A stretch of DNA of 64,000 nucleotides from Hormoscilla sp. GUM202 (GCA_005518205.2 RFFC02000010.1:145871-209870), one strand, 5' to 3'. Positions 37,232-46,030 are shown, counted from the first letter of the stretch. Made by a program: numbers and translations. Notes: generated by a model from the sequence alone, not told the origin.

Positions 37232-38266
37232 CTACGCTGCGAGATGCCGCAGAACTTGGGGAACATTGGCAGCTTTCCACTGCGCTCCTGAGAGCTTCAC
37301 CCGTGCCGCAACCTGCTTAATCGTTGATTCCACCTCTCCCGAACCGATTGAAATTCCCTCGGCTTGGTAATAGCCATAGTTCACAATGCGGTGACGATGC
37401 TTAGTAACATAGGCCCTGAAGTTATCAACCCGTGGATGCTCCCAGTCGTCAAATTCTTTGAGGGCTGCATCTACCTTGCCTGACCATAGGAGAGCTTTCA
37501 CTCGTGCCAGTCTAGAGCTGGACCCACCGACTTTCTCGAGGTTTTCCATCAAGTGATACCAATCGAGGATTTCCAGACGGAAGATGGTTGGGCCAATCTC
37601 GGCAAACAAATTCCAAACGCCATCATGACCGTCTCCGATACTCACAAGTGGATTCGCCAAGGGCTGCTGGTTGACCCATTTGACCAGTCCTGCATTGTCC
37701 CGAAAGAAGGCCGCTACCCCGAGGTCATGTAGATTAACGCCCTTGTAATCGCGCCACTCACAGGGTCTCCCTTGCGGGGTCCGTAAGCGTACTTTCCCCC
37801 CATCAATGCTCATTTCCTCAACAACTTCCTTGACAGTCGGCAACTTCAACTCATGGGCGAGCACTTTCGGTTCTTGAGGGCTGATTTCGGAAACAGCTTT
37901 TTTAGCCGTCGGCAACTCAAACTCCTGAGGGGGCAGTTTCGGTCCTTGAGGGCCCGTTGAGGAAACGGCTTCTTTAGCTGTGGGCAACTCAAACTCCTGA
38001 AGGGGCAGTTTCGGTTCTTGAGCGCTCGTTGAGGAAACGGCTTCTTTAACTGTCAGTAATTCAAACTCATAACGTTGCACCAGTCGTTGCTGAGTTCCCC
38101 GGGAAACGCTCATCCCCGTGAGCTGCTTAAGATCTTCCGAGGCGTGCTCATAAGAAGAGTTCGCACTCAGTAACAAGCAACATTTTTCCAGATAGGGACT
38201 CCACTGGCTATAGGCTCTCACATCAAAATAAGTCGCTTGCTTCTCCGTGATGAGGAGCTGGCCCAA
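37232..38266 (-). CDS. ISKra4 family transposase, main part
   Basis: 344 aa. DDE-type core: MSIDGGKVRLRTP (first Asp), VSIGDGHDGVWNL (second Asp), LDWYHLMENLEKV and the C-terminal IGSGEVESTIKQVAARVKLS (Glu), as in ISKra4 transposases. An unusual tandem repeat of about 24 residues (EFELPTAKEAVSS..., three full copies and one diverged) occupies residues 67-155 just before the first Asp. The start (TTG at 38,266) overlaps the end of the small upstream ORF, so the two are probably joined by frameshifting. Confidence 0.88.
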   Translation of the reverse strand: MGQLLITEKQATYFDVRAYSQWSPYLEKCCLLLSANSSYEHASEDLKQLTGMSVSRGTQQRLVQRYEFELLTVKEAVSSTSAQEPKLPLQEFELPTAKEAVSSTGPQGPKLPPQEFELPTAKKAVSEISPQEPKVLAHELKLPTVKEVVEEMSIDGGKVRLRTPQGRPCEWRDYKGVNLHDLGVAAFFRDNAGLVKWVNQQPLANPLVSIGDGHDGVWNLFAEIGPTIFRLEILDWYHLMENLEKVGGSSSRLARVKALLWSGKVDAALKEFDDWEHPRVDNFRAYVTKHRHRIVNYGYYQAEGISIGSGEVESTIKQVAARVKLSGAQWKAANVPQVLRHLAA

Positions 38267-38274
38267 AATGCTGT

Positions 38275-38493
38275 TTAAGATTCGGGTTCGCCCTGCGGTG
38301 GTGCCACTGGTGCTTTCGATAAAAAAAGGGCAATCTCTGGACTGACGTATTGAAGCAACTGCCCACGGACTGTAGCTTCGAGTCCTGAGAGTGTTTTCAA
38401 TTGCTCTGGAACAGTCCCTTGGGCCTCCTCATACAACAAGGCGGCTATTCCCAAAGCATAGGTTTTAATTTGAGCTAAATTTTCAGGATTCAT
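38275..38493 (-). CDS. ISKra4 family small upstream ORF
   Basis: 72 aa: MNPENLAQIKTYALGIAALL, YEEAQGTVPEQLKTLSGLEA, VRGQLLQYVSPEIALF. This is the N-terminal helical part of the ISKra4 transposase. A related copy occurs at 62,761-62,942. Confidence 0.82.
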   Translation of the reverse strand: MNPENLAQIKTYALGIAALLYEEAQGTVPEQLKTLSGLEATVRGQLLQYVSPEIALFLSKAPVAPPQGEPES

Positions 38494-38743
38494 AGTTTTA
38501 GAGGGAGCGTTTACCGACTGTCTCAGCTTAACACCATCTCGGAACCCGTTCGACTAAGCATTTCTACTCATTGCGAAACTGGGATGCACCCGTTGCCTCC
38601 TCGAGCCTTTGCCCAATTTATAAGCAGTGACGACTTTTTGTCTAAGGTCCAGAGAGTAACGTCCCATAGCTGAATAAGGTCTGCATTGAGTATAGCTCTA
38701 GTTTAGCACAAAAATGTTCTACTTGTTTCCTGAACAAGCTGTA

Positions 38744-39762
38744 TCTTTAATGAGTAAATCGCTGACGGCAATGATGCGGCGACGATAATTACTCAGTCCT
38801 CCAATACCGCGATTTAGTTTTGACGCCAGACACACGGGATCCCTGTATGACTTTACGTCTATACCAATCTGACGATCGTTAATTGCTATATCGCACAGAT
38901 CTGATTCTGGGTAAAGTTTAGCATCAAGTCCCCGTTGTTTGGCTGCATCGAATATTTTTAATTCATCAATTCCCGGTCCCGTCCAATAGGTTAATATTTG
39001 TGGCTTGGCAATTAGCAAGCGGTCATCATTTGGGTCAATTTTTTTTGGTTCTTTTACTTTTGACGGCTCGTAACCTTCACATTGGCGAAGGGGACATTGT
39101 ATTTTCCCAGTAGCGTTGCGTCGCAGCAGCGTTCCACAATACTCACAACTATAGGCCAAGGAGTCTATCAACCAAATTTCCGGTACTGAGTCAAAAAAGG
39201 CTTCATTGATTATACCCTGCAATGGAGTTAAGTCGTTTTCATTTAAGTAATCTATTAGCTGTCGTTCTCCAATAAGCGATCGCCTACCCAACAATTCTCG
39301 CACTGCGGTGTAGGCTTTGTGTTTGCGGCGACGGCCAACTTTTTCCGTTGCTTCGAGCAACTGTTCGTATAGACGACGTTCTATAACATTATCTTCACCA
39401 AAGGCACCACTTGAGTGGGCAATTTCTGCACAATCAGCAGTTGGGACTCGCAATTCGGACTCGATCAGTCTGGCCTGGCGAAAGGGGAAGTCGTCACGCT
39501 CAAATACCTCTAATCCCCAGGAGTAATTAGGATCTCTAGCACGTTCTAGAACTGCATGTACGCAAGCTGCCCGATCTGGTTTTCCTTCTTCTATGTATAG
39601 GCGACCTAATTTACACATTGCTTTATACAGTTCCAAGGAAAGACTGTCATCTTGACGGACTATTTCTTGATTGAGTACCTTTGTGTATTGTCGCATAATT
39701 CCTTGCGCCAGCAATACAATTGCATCATTAGCAAGTGCTAGAGGGCTATGGTTCATTTTCAT
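38744..39762 (-). pseudogene. PD-(D/E)XK nuclease of the pPIWI-RE island, 5' part
   Basis: 340 residues before the IS. A helical N-terminal region (LYKAMCKLGRLYIEEGKPDR) is followed by a zinc ribbon SCEYCGTLLRR...IQCPLRQCEGY (Cys206, 209, 223, 228) and a restriction-endonuclease fold: YWTGPGIDELKIFDAAKQRG, YPESDLCDIAINDRQIGIDV with Asp291, Asp302 and Lys304 in DVK as the likely catalytic set, and GGLSNYRRRIIAVSDLLI. This matches the REase that accompanies pPIWI-RE proteins. The IS adds a foreign tail (ACSGNK). The catalytic core is intact, so a truncated but active protein is possible. Confidence 0.8.
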
Positions 39763-39778
39763 TAAAGACAGTTGTTTG

Positions 39779-40060
39779 TCAATTTGGCAACCAGAGCGAC
39801 TCTTGACCGTTAGCTTCGGTCAGAAATCGAGGTAAAACTTCGGCTATCTCTGCCAAGATACAGCCTTTATCGAGCCGAATCACTATTGCCAGTCTTTCAA
39901 TAATCTGGCGAAATTTGGTTTTTTTCGGTTGGCTAAATAGTTTGTTTTTTCTCCTCCTCAGACAACAGTTCTTCCAGTTCGAGCAGCAAAGATTCTATTT
40001 TCGAGCGTTTATCTGGGTCATCCCACTTGAGAAACCCGTGAATATAATTTGGCCATAGTG
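39779..40060 (-). other. Possible small ORFs or gene remnant upstream of the nuclease
   Basis: Minus-strand codons read YIHGFLKWDDPDKRSKIESL, LLELEELLSEEEKKQTI then stop (about 39,940), followed in another frame by RQIIERLAIVIRLDKGCILA, EIAEVLPRFLTEANGQESLW ending TGA at 39,779, 17 bases before the nuclease start. Both stretches look coding, but neither has a clear start or known family. They may be one frameshifted gene heading the operon. Confidence 0.4.
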
Positions 40061-40650
40061 CCTACTTTTAATGTTACACAATGATTTGACGATCGGGATA
40101 CTCACTTCGCTGTTATTCCGCTTGTGTGAGACCGATCTGACAGTCTTAGATAGCATGAGCCAGCATCTGTGACTTAGTCCTTCCTATATTAATTTATTAG
40201 CACAACTATCCGCTTTTCTGCTAATAAAAAGCTTTTTTTTCTTGTCTCTCCACTCAAGTCCTCCATAAGAACGACCTTCTCTAACCATCGTAGCGGAAAA
40301 AACCCAGAATACCTCCCGATCGCGTAAATTTTTGCAAAGAAATATTTTTAAAGTTAAGCAAAGGATCGGCGTGCAGCCCTGTAACCCCCGTAGTAGCATC
40401 GATCGCCCTCAGAAATCACCGGTAGCAACAGAAATAATATTAGATGTGGAGGGTATTCCAGGTCGTCTTTCCTCCCAGAAAACATGTTACTACCGGTCCT
40501 ACCGGAAAAATCGGCAAGGATCGCCGGAGCATATCTATTGTCTCGTTCCCAGGGCGCGATCGCTCTCGACCAGTGCTAGAGGCAAAGCCTCGCGGTGATA
40601 TCAGCTCAGTAGGGCCCCTCGCCTTGTGACTGGAGGCTCTGCCTCCGATC

Positions 40651-40846
40651 GGGTGCATCCCATATTTGCCTCGCCGCCCGAACCCTAAAGGGCCCGGCTA
40701 CACGAACAAAGCCCGCCTGCGCGGGCTACATTACATGCATTGAGATGCACCCCTCATTTGCCTCGCCGCCCGAACCCTAAAGGGCCCGGCTACACGAACA
40801 AAGCCCGCCTGCGCGGGCTACATTACATGCATTGAGATGCACCCCT
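40651..40846. repeat. Tandem 92-bp repeat with ISKra4-type ends
   Basis: Two copies of a unit (ATTTGCCTCGCCGCCCGAAC ... TACATTACATGCATTGAGAT) with a 92-base period. The left border is GGGTGCATCCCA and each unit ends GAGATGCACCC, the inverted form. Each unit holds a hairpin AGCCCGC/GCGGGCT. Looks like a MITE duplicated in tandem. Confidence 0.8.
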
Positions 40847-41260
40847 CCGATCTGCCGAAAATTGGTCCGAAGGATGGCAACTCCATAACTGCACAAACAA
40901 AAGGCGATGGCGCTGCGCGCACACGCTTCGCTACGCGAACGGGCATGGGGTAGCGATCGCCAGTAGGGGCACGGCATCCATAAATCAGAATATAAATCGA
41001 GAAAGTACCTATTGCCGTGCCCCGGCCATCACATCAGGATATAAACACCGCCTTTACCGGGTTTCCGATCAATTTGCCCCTAAATCCGCCATATATGGTA
41101 AAAGAAACCCGGTTTCTGGCTCCACGCGCCTGCTTCCCAGTTACGACCAGATAAGAATGGGTGGCATCTGCTTTTCTGGGAGCGCTCCTTGCCTTGTGAC
41201 AAGAATCTTCGCCTCGGTTATGCGTTCCCAGGGGTCGCCCGGGAACGAGTCAAATATGGG

Positions 41261-41375
41261 GCAAAGCATATTTGCTCTGGGGTAAAGCATATTTGCTCTG
41301 GGGTAAAGCATATTTGCTCTGAGGCAAAGCATATTTGCTCTGGTGCAAAGCATATTTGCTCTGGTGCAAATCAAT
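41261..41375. repeat. 21-bp tandem repeat, five copies plus a partial
   Basis: Unit GCAAAGCATATTTGCTCTGG plus one base, five times at 41,261-41,365. GCAAA/TTTGC within each unit can pair, so the array is a row of small hairpins. The period is a multiple of three and both strands are open through it. Confidence 0.88.
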
Positions 41376-41672
41376 TATCCCACCCAGTCAAACGACAGCA
41401 GCTTGTCCAGTAGGTCATCCGTCATCGGGAGCATACCACACCAGACCCACCTGTAATGCCTAAGATAATGTGACACTTGCGATTCTGCCCACGCTGGCTC
41501 CGGTGACATGGGGATATCAGTCCAGACTATGAGTAACGGACAAATGTAAATTGAGGTGAACGAAAATGGCAACCTTCCCTAAGTCGGAAATGGAAATAGC
41601 CACTTTGGCAGAAAACACGATCAAACATGATATTCGATCGAGGGTGGGTTGTCGGTCACTCTCACACTTGAG

Positions 41673-42047
41673 TTATCTTATTGCCTCAATTATGACAGTG
41701 CCACCTTCTACTGCTTGAATGCGCAAGTCGTAACCGTAAAGTAAGCTCATTCCCACTAAGCGCTCAGTTTCAGCCAAATTCACAGGAATGTTTTTGTACT
41801 CGCCATCCCAGATGACAGTGGCCGCATATACCTCGAAAGTTGCTTCGCTACCATCACCCAAAGTTCCTCGATCGACTCCAGCCCAAGGTAAATTTAAAGC
41901 AACAATAATTTCACTCAGCAAGCTTATGAAGCCCGTGTAACCAGTGTCAATTACAGCATCAATAACTCGCCTTTGGACATTTTGTCGATCCCCAACCACA
42001 AGGCGAATCATTGCCTCACATCTAGCATTCACCACACCTTGCATCAT
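41673..42047 (-). CDS. Clan AA (retropepsin-like) aspartic protease
   Basis: 124 aa: AVIDTGYTGFISLLSEIIVA has the aspartic-protease DTG motif, followed by VDRGTLGDGSEATFEVYAAT and LVGMSLLYGYDLRIQAVEGG. These single-domain proteins are common in cyanobacteria and would act as dimers. Its first codon overlaps the end of the upstream gene by 4 bases, so the two form a module. The substrate is unknown; the partner may be a regulator or target. Confidence 0.75.
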   Translation of the reverse strand: MMQGVVNARCEAMIRLVVGDRQNVQRRVIDAVIDTGYTGFISLLSEIIVALNLPWAGVDRGTLGDGSEATFEVYAATVIWDGEYKNIPVNLAETERLVGMSLLYGYDLRIQAVEGGTVIIEAIR

Positions 42048-42319
42048 ATCGGTTTTTTAAGACTCCGCGCACCAAAACGATGAACTGCCCGATCGCCAAT
42101 GCGGACAATCCAAGGTTGAGCTTCTGGTAATCGCTCAAATAACCGATCGGTCGCAGTCAAGATTTCATCAGCAACCTCAAAAGCTCCTGTCTCAATGTCG
42201 ATCGCCACTATTTTGCCGTGATGAACTGCTTCAACTTTGGGGCGTACTTCAGTCTCATAGATGCGATCGCCACGCAAGGCAAATTCTTCTTTGCTGTAAC
42301 GAGGTTGCCTAACTACCAT
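42044..42319 (-). CDS. Small partner protein of the aspartic protease
   Basis: About 91 aa from MVVRQPRYSKEEFALRGDRI; an upstream in-frame extension (to 42,397) reads through a repeat-like stretch also found near 40,270. Residues KVEAVHHGKIVAIDIETGAF, EVADEILTATDRLF and PWIVRIGDRAVHRFGARS look like a small beta-rich protein often placed before a DTG protease gene. Function unknown. Confidence 0.65.
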   Translation of the reverse strand: MVVRQPRYSKEEFALRGDRIYETEVRPKVEAVHHGKIVAIDIETGAFEVADEILTATDRLFERLPEAQPWIVRIGDRAVHRFGARSLKKPI

Positions 42320-42397
42320 CGGTTTAATCTCTCTTGGAGTGATTCCTTCAAGTTTTCCTGAAGTTGGACTTTCTCTAATCATATTAGCAGAAAACAA

Positions 42398-43163
42398 CCC
42401 AGAATCTCTCCCGATCGCGTAAACTTTTGTAAATTAATATTTCTCAAGCATAACATTTAGTCAATGTGCAGCCATGTAACCCCCGTAGTAGCGCGGAGCC
42501 GACCCCGTGGGTGGCATCTGCTTGACCGGTAGGGCCCCTCGCATTGTGACCGGAGGCTCCCGCCTCAGATATGCGTTCCCTGGCGGAGCCAGGGAACGAG
42601 AAACCGACAGAAACTGTAGGGGCTCCGCATTTGGGCAATCGCATATCGGGAGAAAAGAAAGATTTGCTATCCAAATGCTACGGCATGGCGACAGTGAGAC
42701 ACCGGTAGCGAGACAAAAAATAATTAGAGGTGGGGGGTATTCGGTGGTCCTCTTCCCTCCCCAGAAAACCTGTTCCTACCGGTTGTACAGCAACGATCGC
42801 CGGAGGTATATCCATTCCCACATGGGTGGCATCGGCTTTACCGGTAGGGCAGATCGCCTGTGACGGTCGGCAGAGCCTCAACTGCGCGTTCCCAGGCAGA
42901 GCCCGGGAACGAGGGAACACTGGTAGAACGAACGGCTAGCGCTCCCGTTAAGAGATTCGCCAAAAGCGGTGGCGGTGCAGCACAACAGTCCCACCAGCGC
43001 TACGGGAGTTCCGCCATCCATGGCCACTTAAAGAAACCGTTTCCATATCTGCGTTCTGCGATCGCCCACTCTTGACTGCCCAAATGAGAGCGATCGCCAT
43101 TACAGGATTTGGCAGGCGAGACGCGAAAGTCAGCATCTATGGGGCGATCGATCGCCTTTAAGA
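42398..43163. other. Repeat-rich intergenic stretch
   Basis: Two GCGTTCCC-type hairpins (42,580-42,607 and 42,887-42,914), each about 60 bases after a GGTAGGGC(C/A) motif, in related surroundings (GGGTGGCATCTGCTTGACC / GGGTGGCATCGGCTTTACC). This looks like a duplicated block also related to 40,600 and 41,160. No gene. Confidence 0.55.
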
Positions 43164-43805
43164 TCATCTTCCCAGTTCCTGCATAGCCCGTCGCACGCGG
43201 GTTCTAACAGCTAAATCTTGCTCTTCTGCCAACATTTGCTGAAAATGAGATTTGAGAAGCGAGTATATATCTGACTGCTCGATCGCCACAGCATTGGCCA
43301 GCGCTTGCAACCCCGCAACAGAAGCATAACGTACTACCCATTCAGGGTCTTGGGAAGTGAGCAGCAGAGTTTTTCCGACTCGTGCTTGAGTTTGTCTCAC
43401 CTGTGCTGCTGGGATTTTCGACCAGAGTAAATTTCCTAAACCTTTAGCCGCAGCACGACGAACGCTCATAGAAAAATCAGTTTCTGCTGCTTCTAGCAAT
43501 GTTTCTAGCGCTCTGGGGTCGCCAATTTCTGCTAATGCTCTAATTGCCCAAGCTCTCCCGCCATAATTATAGTCGTCAAGCAGGTTTAGCAATGGCATCA
43601 CTGCTACCTCTCCTAATTGCACTAACCCCTCTACTGCTGCTACTGCTGCACCTGGGTTATTGTAGCTCAGGACGGCTATTAAGGTCGGTGCTGCTGACTC
43701 TAAACGCGCATCTGCTAATGCTTCTACTGCATCGATTAAACTATCGGAAGAATCTGCTTGCTCGACGGCTTTGATTAATTCGCTAGCTAGGGTAGTCTGA
43801 TTCAT
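43164..43805 (-). CDS. cpcF: Phycocyanin alpha-subunit bilin lyase, CpcF
   Basis: 213 aa of HEAT-like repeats: DAVEALADARLESAAPTLIA, AAVEGLVQLGEVAVMPLLNL, YGGRAWAIRALAEIGDPRAL, SVRRAAAKGLGNLLW. It is the smaller partner of the CpcE/CpcF heterodimer that attaches phycocyanobilin to Cys84 of CpcA. It is the last gene of the cpc cluster here, separated from cpcE by a leuA-like remnant rather than directly adjacent. Confidence 0.88.
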   Translation of the reverse strand: MNQTTLASELIKAVEQADSSDSLIDAVEALADARLESAAPTLIAVLSYNNPGAAVAAVEGLVQLGEVAVMPLLNLLDDYNYGGRAWAIRALAEIGDPRALETLLEAAETDFSMSVRRAAAKGLGNLLWSKIPAAQVRQTQARVGKTLLLTSQDPEWVVRYASVAGLQALANAVAIEQSDIYSLLKSHFQQMLAEEQDLAVRTRVRRAMQELGR

Positions 43806-43917
43806 CTGGAAACTTGAAACTTGAGAATTGAGAAGAACTATTAGCTATTATACAATCCTTCTCTTCGCTGTCATCCCGCTGCCGATTCAAGTCTCTCATA
43901 TCTTTAATAAAATGATA

Positions 43918-44396
43918 TTATCCTCTGCCCATATCCTCTGCCCAGAAACCATATTTATTTAATAAACCTGGTTTCTTATGTTTTACATATGTATTTACTT
44001 TTCCCTTTTCCCTTCCGCTAATTCTCGCAATAAACTCTGAAGCTGCACTCATTAACGAGCTGTCTATTTCTATTTTATACTTCTGCTGCTCTAATATTTT
44101 CTCTACGACCGTTTCTAGCTTGGCATTCCCTTTTCTGGCTCCCAACCGTCATTATTTCTTCTCGATCTGCGCTTGCCAACCCACAGATGATTGCTTGCTT
44201 AATTATTTGAGAAATATTGAATATTTCCTGAAAATCCTTTTGATATCTGCATACCCAACTTCGATCGCATCCACTCCCATTTTTTCTAGCAGTTGAGCGA
44301 TATTAATTTTATCGGGAAGATTCATTTGCACGGGGCAAGTTCTCCATCCCGCATGGTGGTATCAAATATCATCACTTTATTATTATCCGTCACCAT
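43918..44396 (-). pseudogene. 2-isopropylmalate synthase-like (HMGL) remnant
   Basis: From ATG at 44,396: VMIFDTTMRDGELAPC, then in a shifted frame MNLPDKINIAQLLEKMGVDA and IEVGYADIK, later IIKQAIICGLASADREEI, and finally ARKGNAKLETVVEKILEQQK (43,918-44,145). These are the DTTLRDGE, GVDVIEAGF, ICGL and RAGN-LEEVV signatures of LeuA-type synthases. Most of the TIM barrel is missing and the frame shifts repeatedly. Confidence 0.6.
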
Positions 44397-44404
44397 AATT
44401 GCAA

Positions 44405-45247
44405 TTATAATAGGTTATCCATCAGGTTCATCAGATGGATGGCTGTCTCAGACAAGCGCTCAGATTCTTTGTTTTTGACATGATGCTCTAAAAGTCCTTT
44501 AAGAGAAATTAGCTTGAGACTGTTTTCTGCTAATGTTTCGGCGATCGCCTCTGCTGCAGGCAAATAGCCGATCGCCCCCAAGTCAGAAAGAGCCGCCCGT
44601 CGCAGTTGCAACTGGGAGCCTGCCAAAGCTGCCACCAGGCGATCGCCATATTGCGCCTCTCCCGTCAACTGATACATTGCTCTGGCGGCGCCGTACTGTT
44701 CCAGTTCTAGAGGATGTGCTAGAAATGGTTCAATCAGGGGTATTGCTTCTGTCGCACCCAACTTACCCAAAGCTTCGATCGCCCCATTGTAGGGTTGAGC
44801 TAAGTGAGGACATCCCGGTATCGGCATTGCCGAAGCTAACCCGCCTTCTAGCAGTTGCATCAGCTTCGGAACACAGCTGATATCTCCCAACATTCCCAAG
44901 GACTGGGCCGCTTTTTCCCGCACGTAAAAATCCTCGCAGTCCAAACACTCAATCAGTGCAGGCACTGCCGTTTTATCTCCCAGTTTTCCCAGCGCCGTTG
45001 CTGCATTTCTGCGCAGGGGATATCCTCCCGACTCTGTCCGGTCCTCTTCATCTTCTAAAGCCGCAATTAGCTCCTCTATTGCCTCCGGCCCATTCACTCG
45101 GAATTTCCCCAGCCACCAGGCAGCATAATAGCGATCGCCCCTATCTCCTGTTTTGAGATTAGCGATCGCCTTTTCCACCGTTAAAGACTCGCCATCTTCT
45201 GGAGAAGGCAGTAATGAGCCGACCGACTGCGCAGGTTCGTACAGCAT
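44405..45247 (-). CDS. cpcE: Phycocyanin alpha-subunit bilin lyase, CpcE
   Basis: 280 aa, the usual CpcE length. HEAT-like repeats: YYAAWWLGKFRVNGPEAIEE, PLRRNAATALGKLGDKTAVP, YVREKAAQSLGMLGDISCVP, NGAIEALGKLGATEAIPLIE. With CpcF it attaches phycocyanobilin to CpcA. On the same strand downstream of cpcA; a 100-bp MITE lies in the cpcA-cpcE gap. Confidence 0.9.
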   Translation of the reverse strand: MLYEPAQSVGSLLPSPEDGESLTVEKAIANLKTGDRGDRYYAAWWLGKFRVNGPEAIEELIAALEDEEDRTESGGYPLRRNAATALGKLGDKTAVPALIECLDCEDFYVREKAAQSLGMLGDISCVPKLMQLLEGGLASAMPIPGCPHLAQPYNGAIEALGKLGATEAIPLIEPFLAHPLELEQYGAARAMYQLTGEAQYGDRLVAALAGSQLQLRRAALSDLGAIGYLPAAEAIAETLAENSLKLISLKGLLEHHVKNKESERLSETAIHLMNLMDNLL

Positions 45248-45305
45248 CTGTTCTCACATCAGTAGACATAAACATAAAATTGCCCGGAAAAGTCAACAAC
45301 TGCTA

Positions 45306-45405
45306 AGTACATGGACAAAATTAATTTCACACACTCTCTCGCGCTAGTCTCCATATCCGGAGCATGTCGCCCATGGCTATGTGCAATTATTTTTGTCTAA
45401 CTACT
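45306..45405. mobile_element. 100-bp MITE with TA flanks, copy 1
   Basis: Identical base for base to 63,011-63,110. Ends AGTACATGGACAAAATTAAT and (reversed) AGTAGTTAGACAAAAATAAT are imperfect inverted repeats; TA flanks both sides, the IS630/mariner target. It sits between cpcA and cpcE in the cpc transcript. Confidence 0.9.
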
Positions 45406-45456
45406 TAACTCTCAGCTGGCAGCTGTTTGCCTTTCCGGGCTACACCCGCTACTTTT

Positions 45457-45945
45457 CTAGCTCAGGGCGTTGATCGCGTAGTCGAGATAGTTATTCGCCT
45501 CAGTACCTGGCTGACCACTTATACCGTGGTTTGACTTGATGTACTTCAGCGCTTCGATGTACCAGCTGGGAGACAACTCGAACGTCTGGTTGATTTCATC
45601 GATACCAGCAAGCAGGTACTCATCCATCGGTCCTGTGCCTCCAGCCACCAAGCAGTAGGTCACCATCCGCAGGTAGTAGCCAATGTCGCGAGCGCATTTC
45701 TGCTTACCTACCTCGGTAGAAGCATAGGTTGGTCCTGGCATGGTCGTGGTGTAGGGGAATTTGGTATACACCGCTTGGGCTGCCCCATTAATCAACCGGT
45801 CTGCATTGGCGGTCAAGCTTTTTGCTGCTTCTAAGCCAGCCGACGCCCGCTGGAATCGACCAAAAGCGCTTTGGATTTCTGTGTTGCTTAGAAACCGACC
45901 TTGTGAATCTGCGGCAGATACTGCTTCTGTCAGAGGTGTCTTCAT
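45457..45945 (-). CDS. cpcA: C-phycocyanin alpha subunit
   Basis: 162 aa, standard: [60 protein letters not shown] with the bilin Cys84, and [20 protein letters not shown]. It forms phycocyanin with CpcB. 85 bases after cpcB in the same operon. Confidence 0.96.
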   Translation of the reverse strand: MKTPLTEAVSAADSQGRFLSNTEIQSAFGRFQRASAGLEAAKSLTANADRLINGAAQAVYTKFPYTTTMPGPTYASTEVGKQKCARDIGYYLRMVTYCLVAGGTGPMDEYLLAGIDEINQTFELSPSWYIEALKYIKSNHGISGQPGTEANNYLDYAINALS

Positions 45946-46030
45946 TGTTGAGTTTTTCCCTTAGTTTTACAACTTGTTCAATGCTTAGTCAAGAATGGAA
46001 TTGCGCTCAGAAAATACGGAATTCTGTTGT

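Larger units (their letters stand above)
37005..38591 (-). mobile_element. ISKra4 family element (1587 bp) with 8-bp target duplication
   Basis: Terminal inverted repeats GGGTGCATCCCAATTTGGCA and (other end, reversed) GGGTGCATCCCAGTTTCGCA match over 25 bp with two differences. The target duplication GTTGCCTC is present on both sides (36,997-37,004 and 38,592-38,599). A clean, recent insertion. Confidence 0.93.
36821..38688 (-). pseudogene. IS630 ORF A of copy 2, split by ISKra4
   Basis: The first codons (MGRYSLDLRQKVV...GKGSR) lie at about 38,600-38,688 and the rest (RQLAEQFMLSPATVHSYIK to PDCPVG) at 36,821-37,004. The two parts are separated by the 1,587-bp nested element. Confidence 0.85.
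36076..38741 (-). mobile_element. IS630 family element, copy 2, carrying a nested ISKra4 element
   Basis: Flanked by TA (36,074-36,075 and 38,742-38,743). After removal of the nested element and its 8-bp duplication the length is 1071 bp, the same as copy 1. The target site lies in the nuclease gene of the pPIWI-RE island. Confidence 0.95.
40061..41672. other. Gene-poor, repeat-rich stretch
   Basis: Contains a decayed duplicate (about 40,265-40,410) of the 5' region of the gene at 42,044, an ISKra4-ended 92-bp tandem repeat, a GCGTTCCCAGG/CCGGGAACGAG hairpin (41,221-41,250) and a 21-bp tandem array. No intact gene seen. Confidence 0.6.

Noticed and set aside
41261..41375. CRISPR array
   Set aside because: The 21-bp repeats are directly adjacent with no spacers and no cas genes are nearby.
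42507..42863. 118-codon plus-strand ORF
   Set aside because: Consists of dispersed repeats; no protein features.
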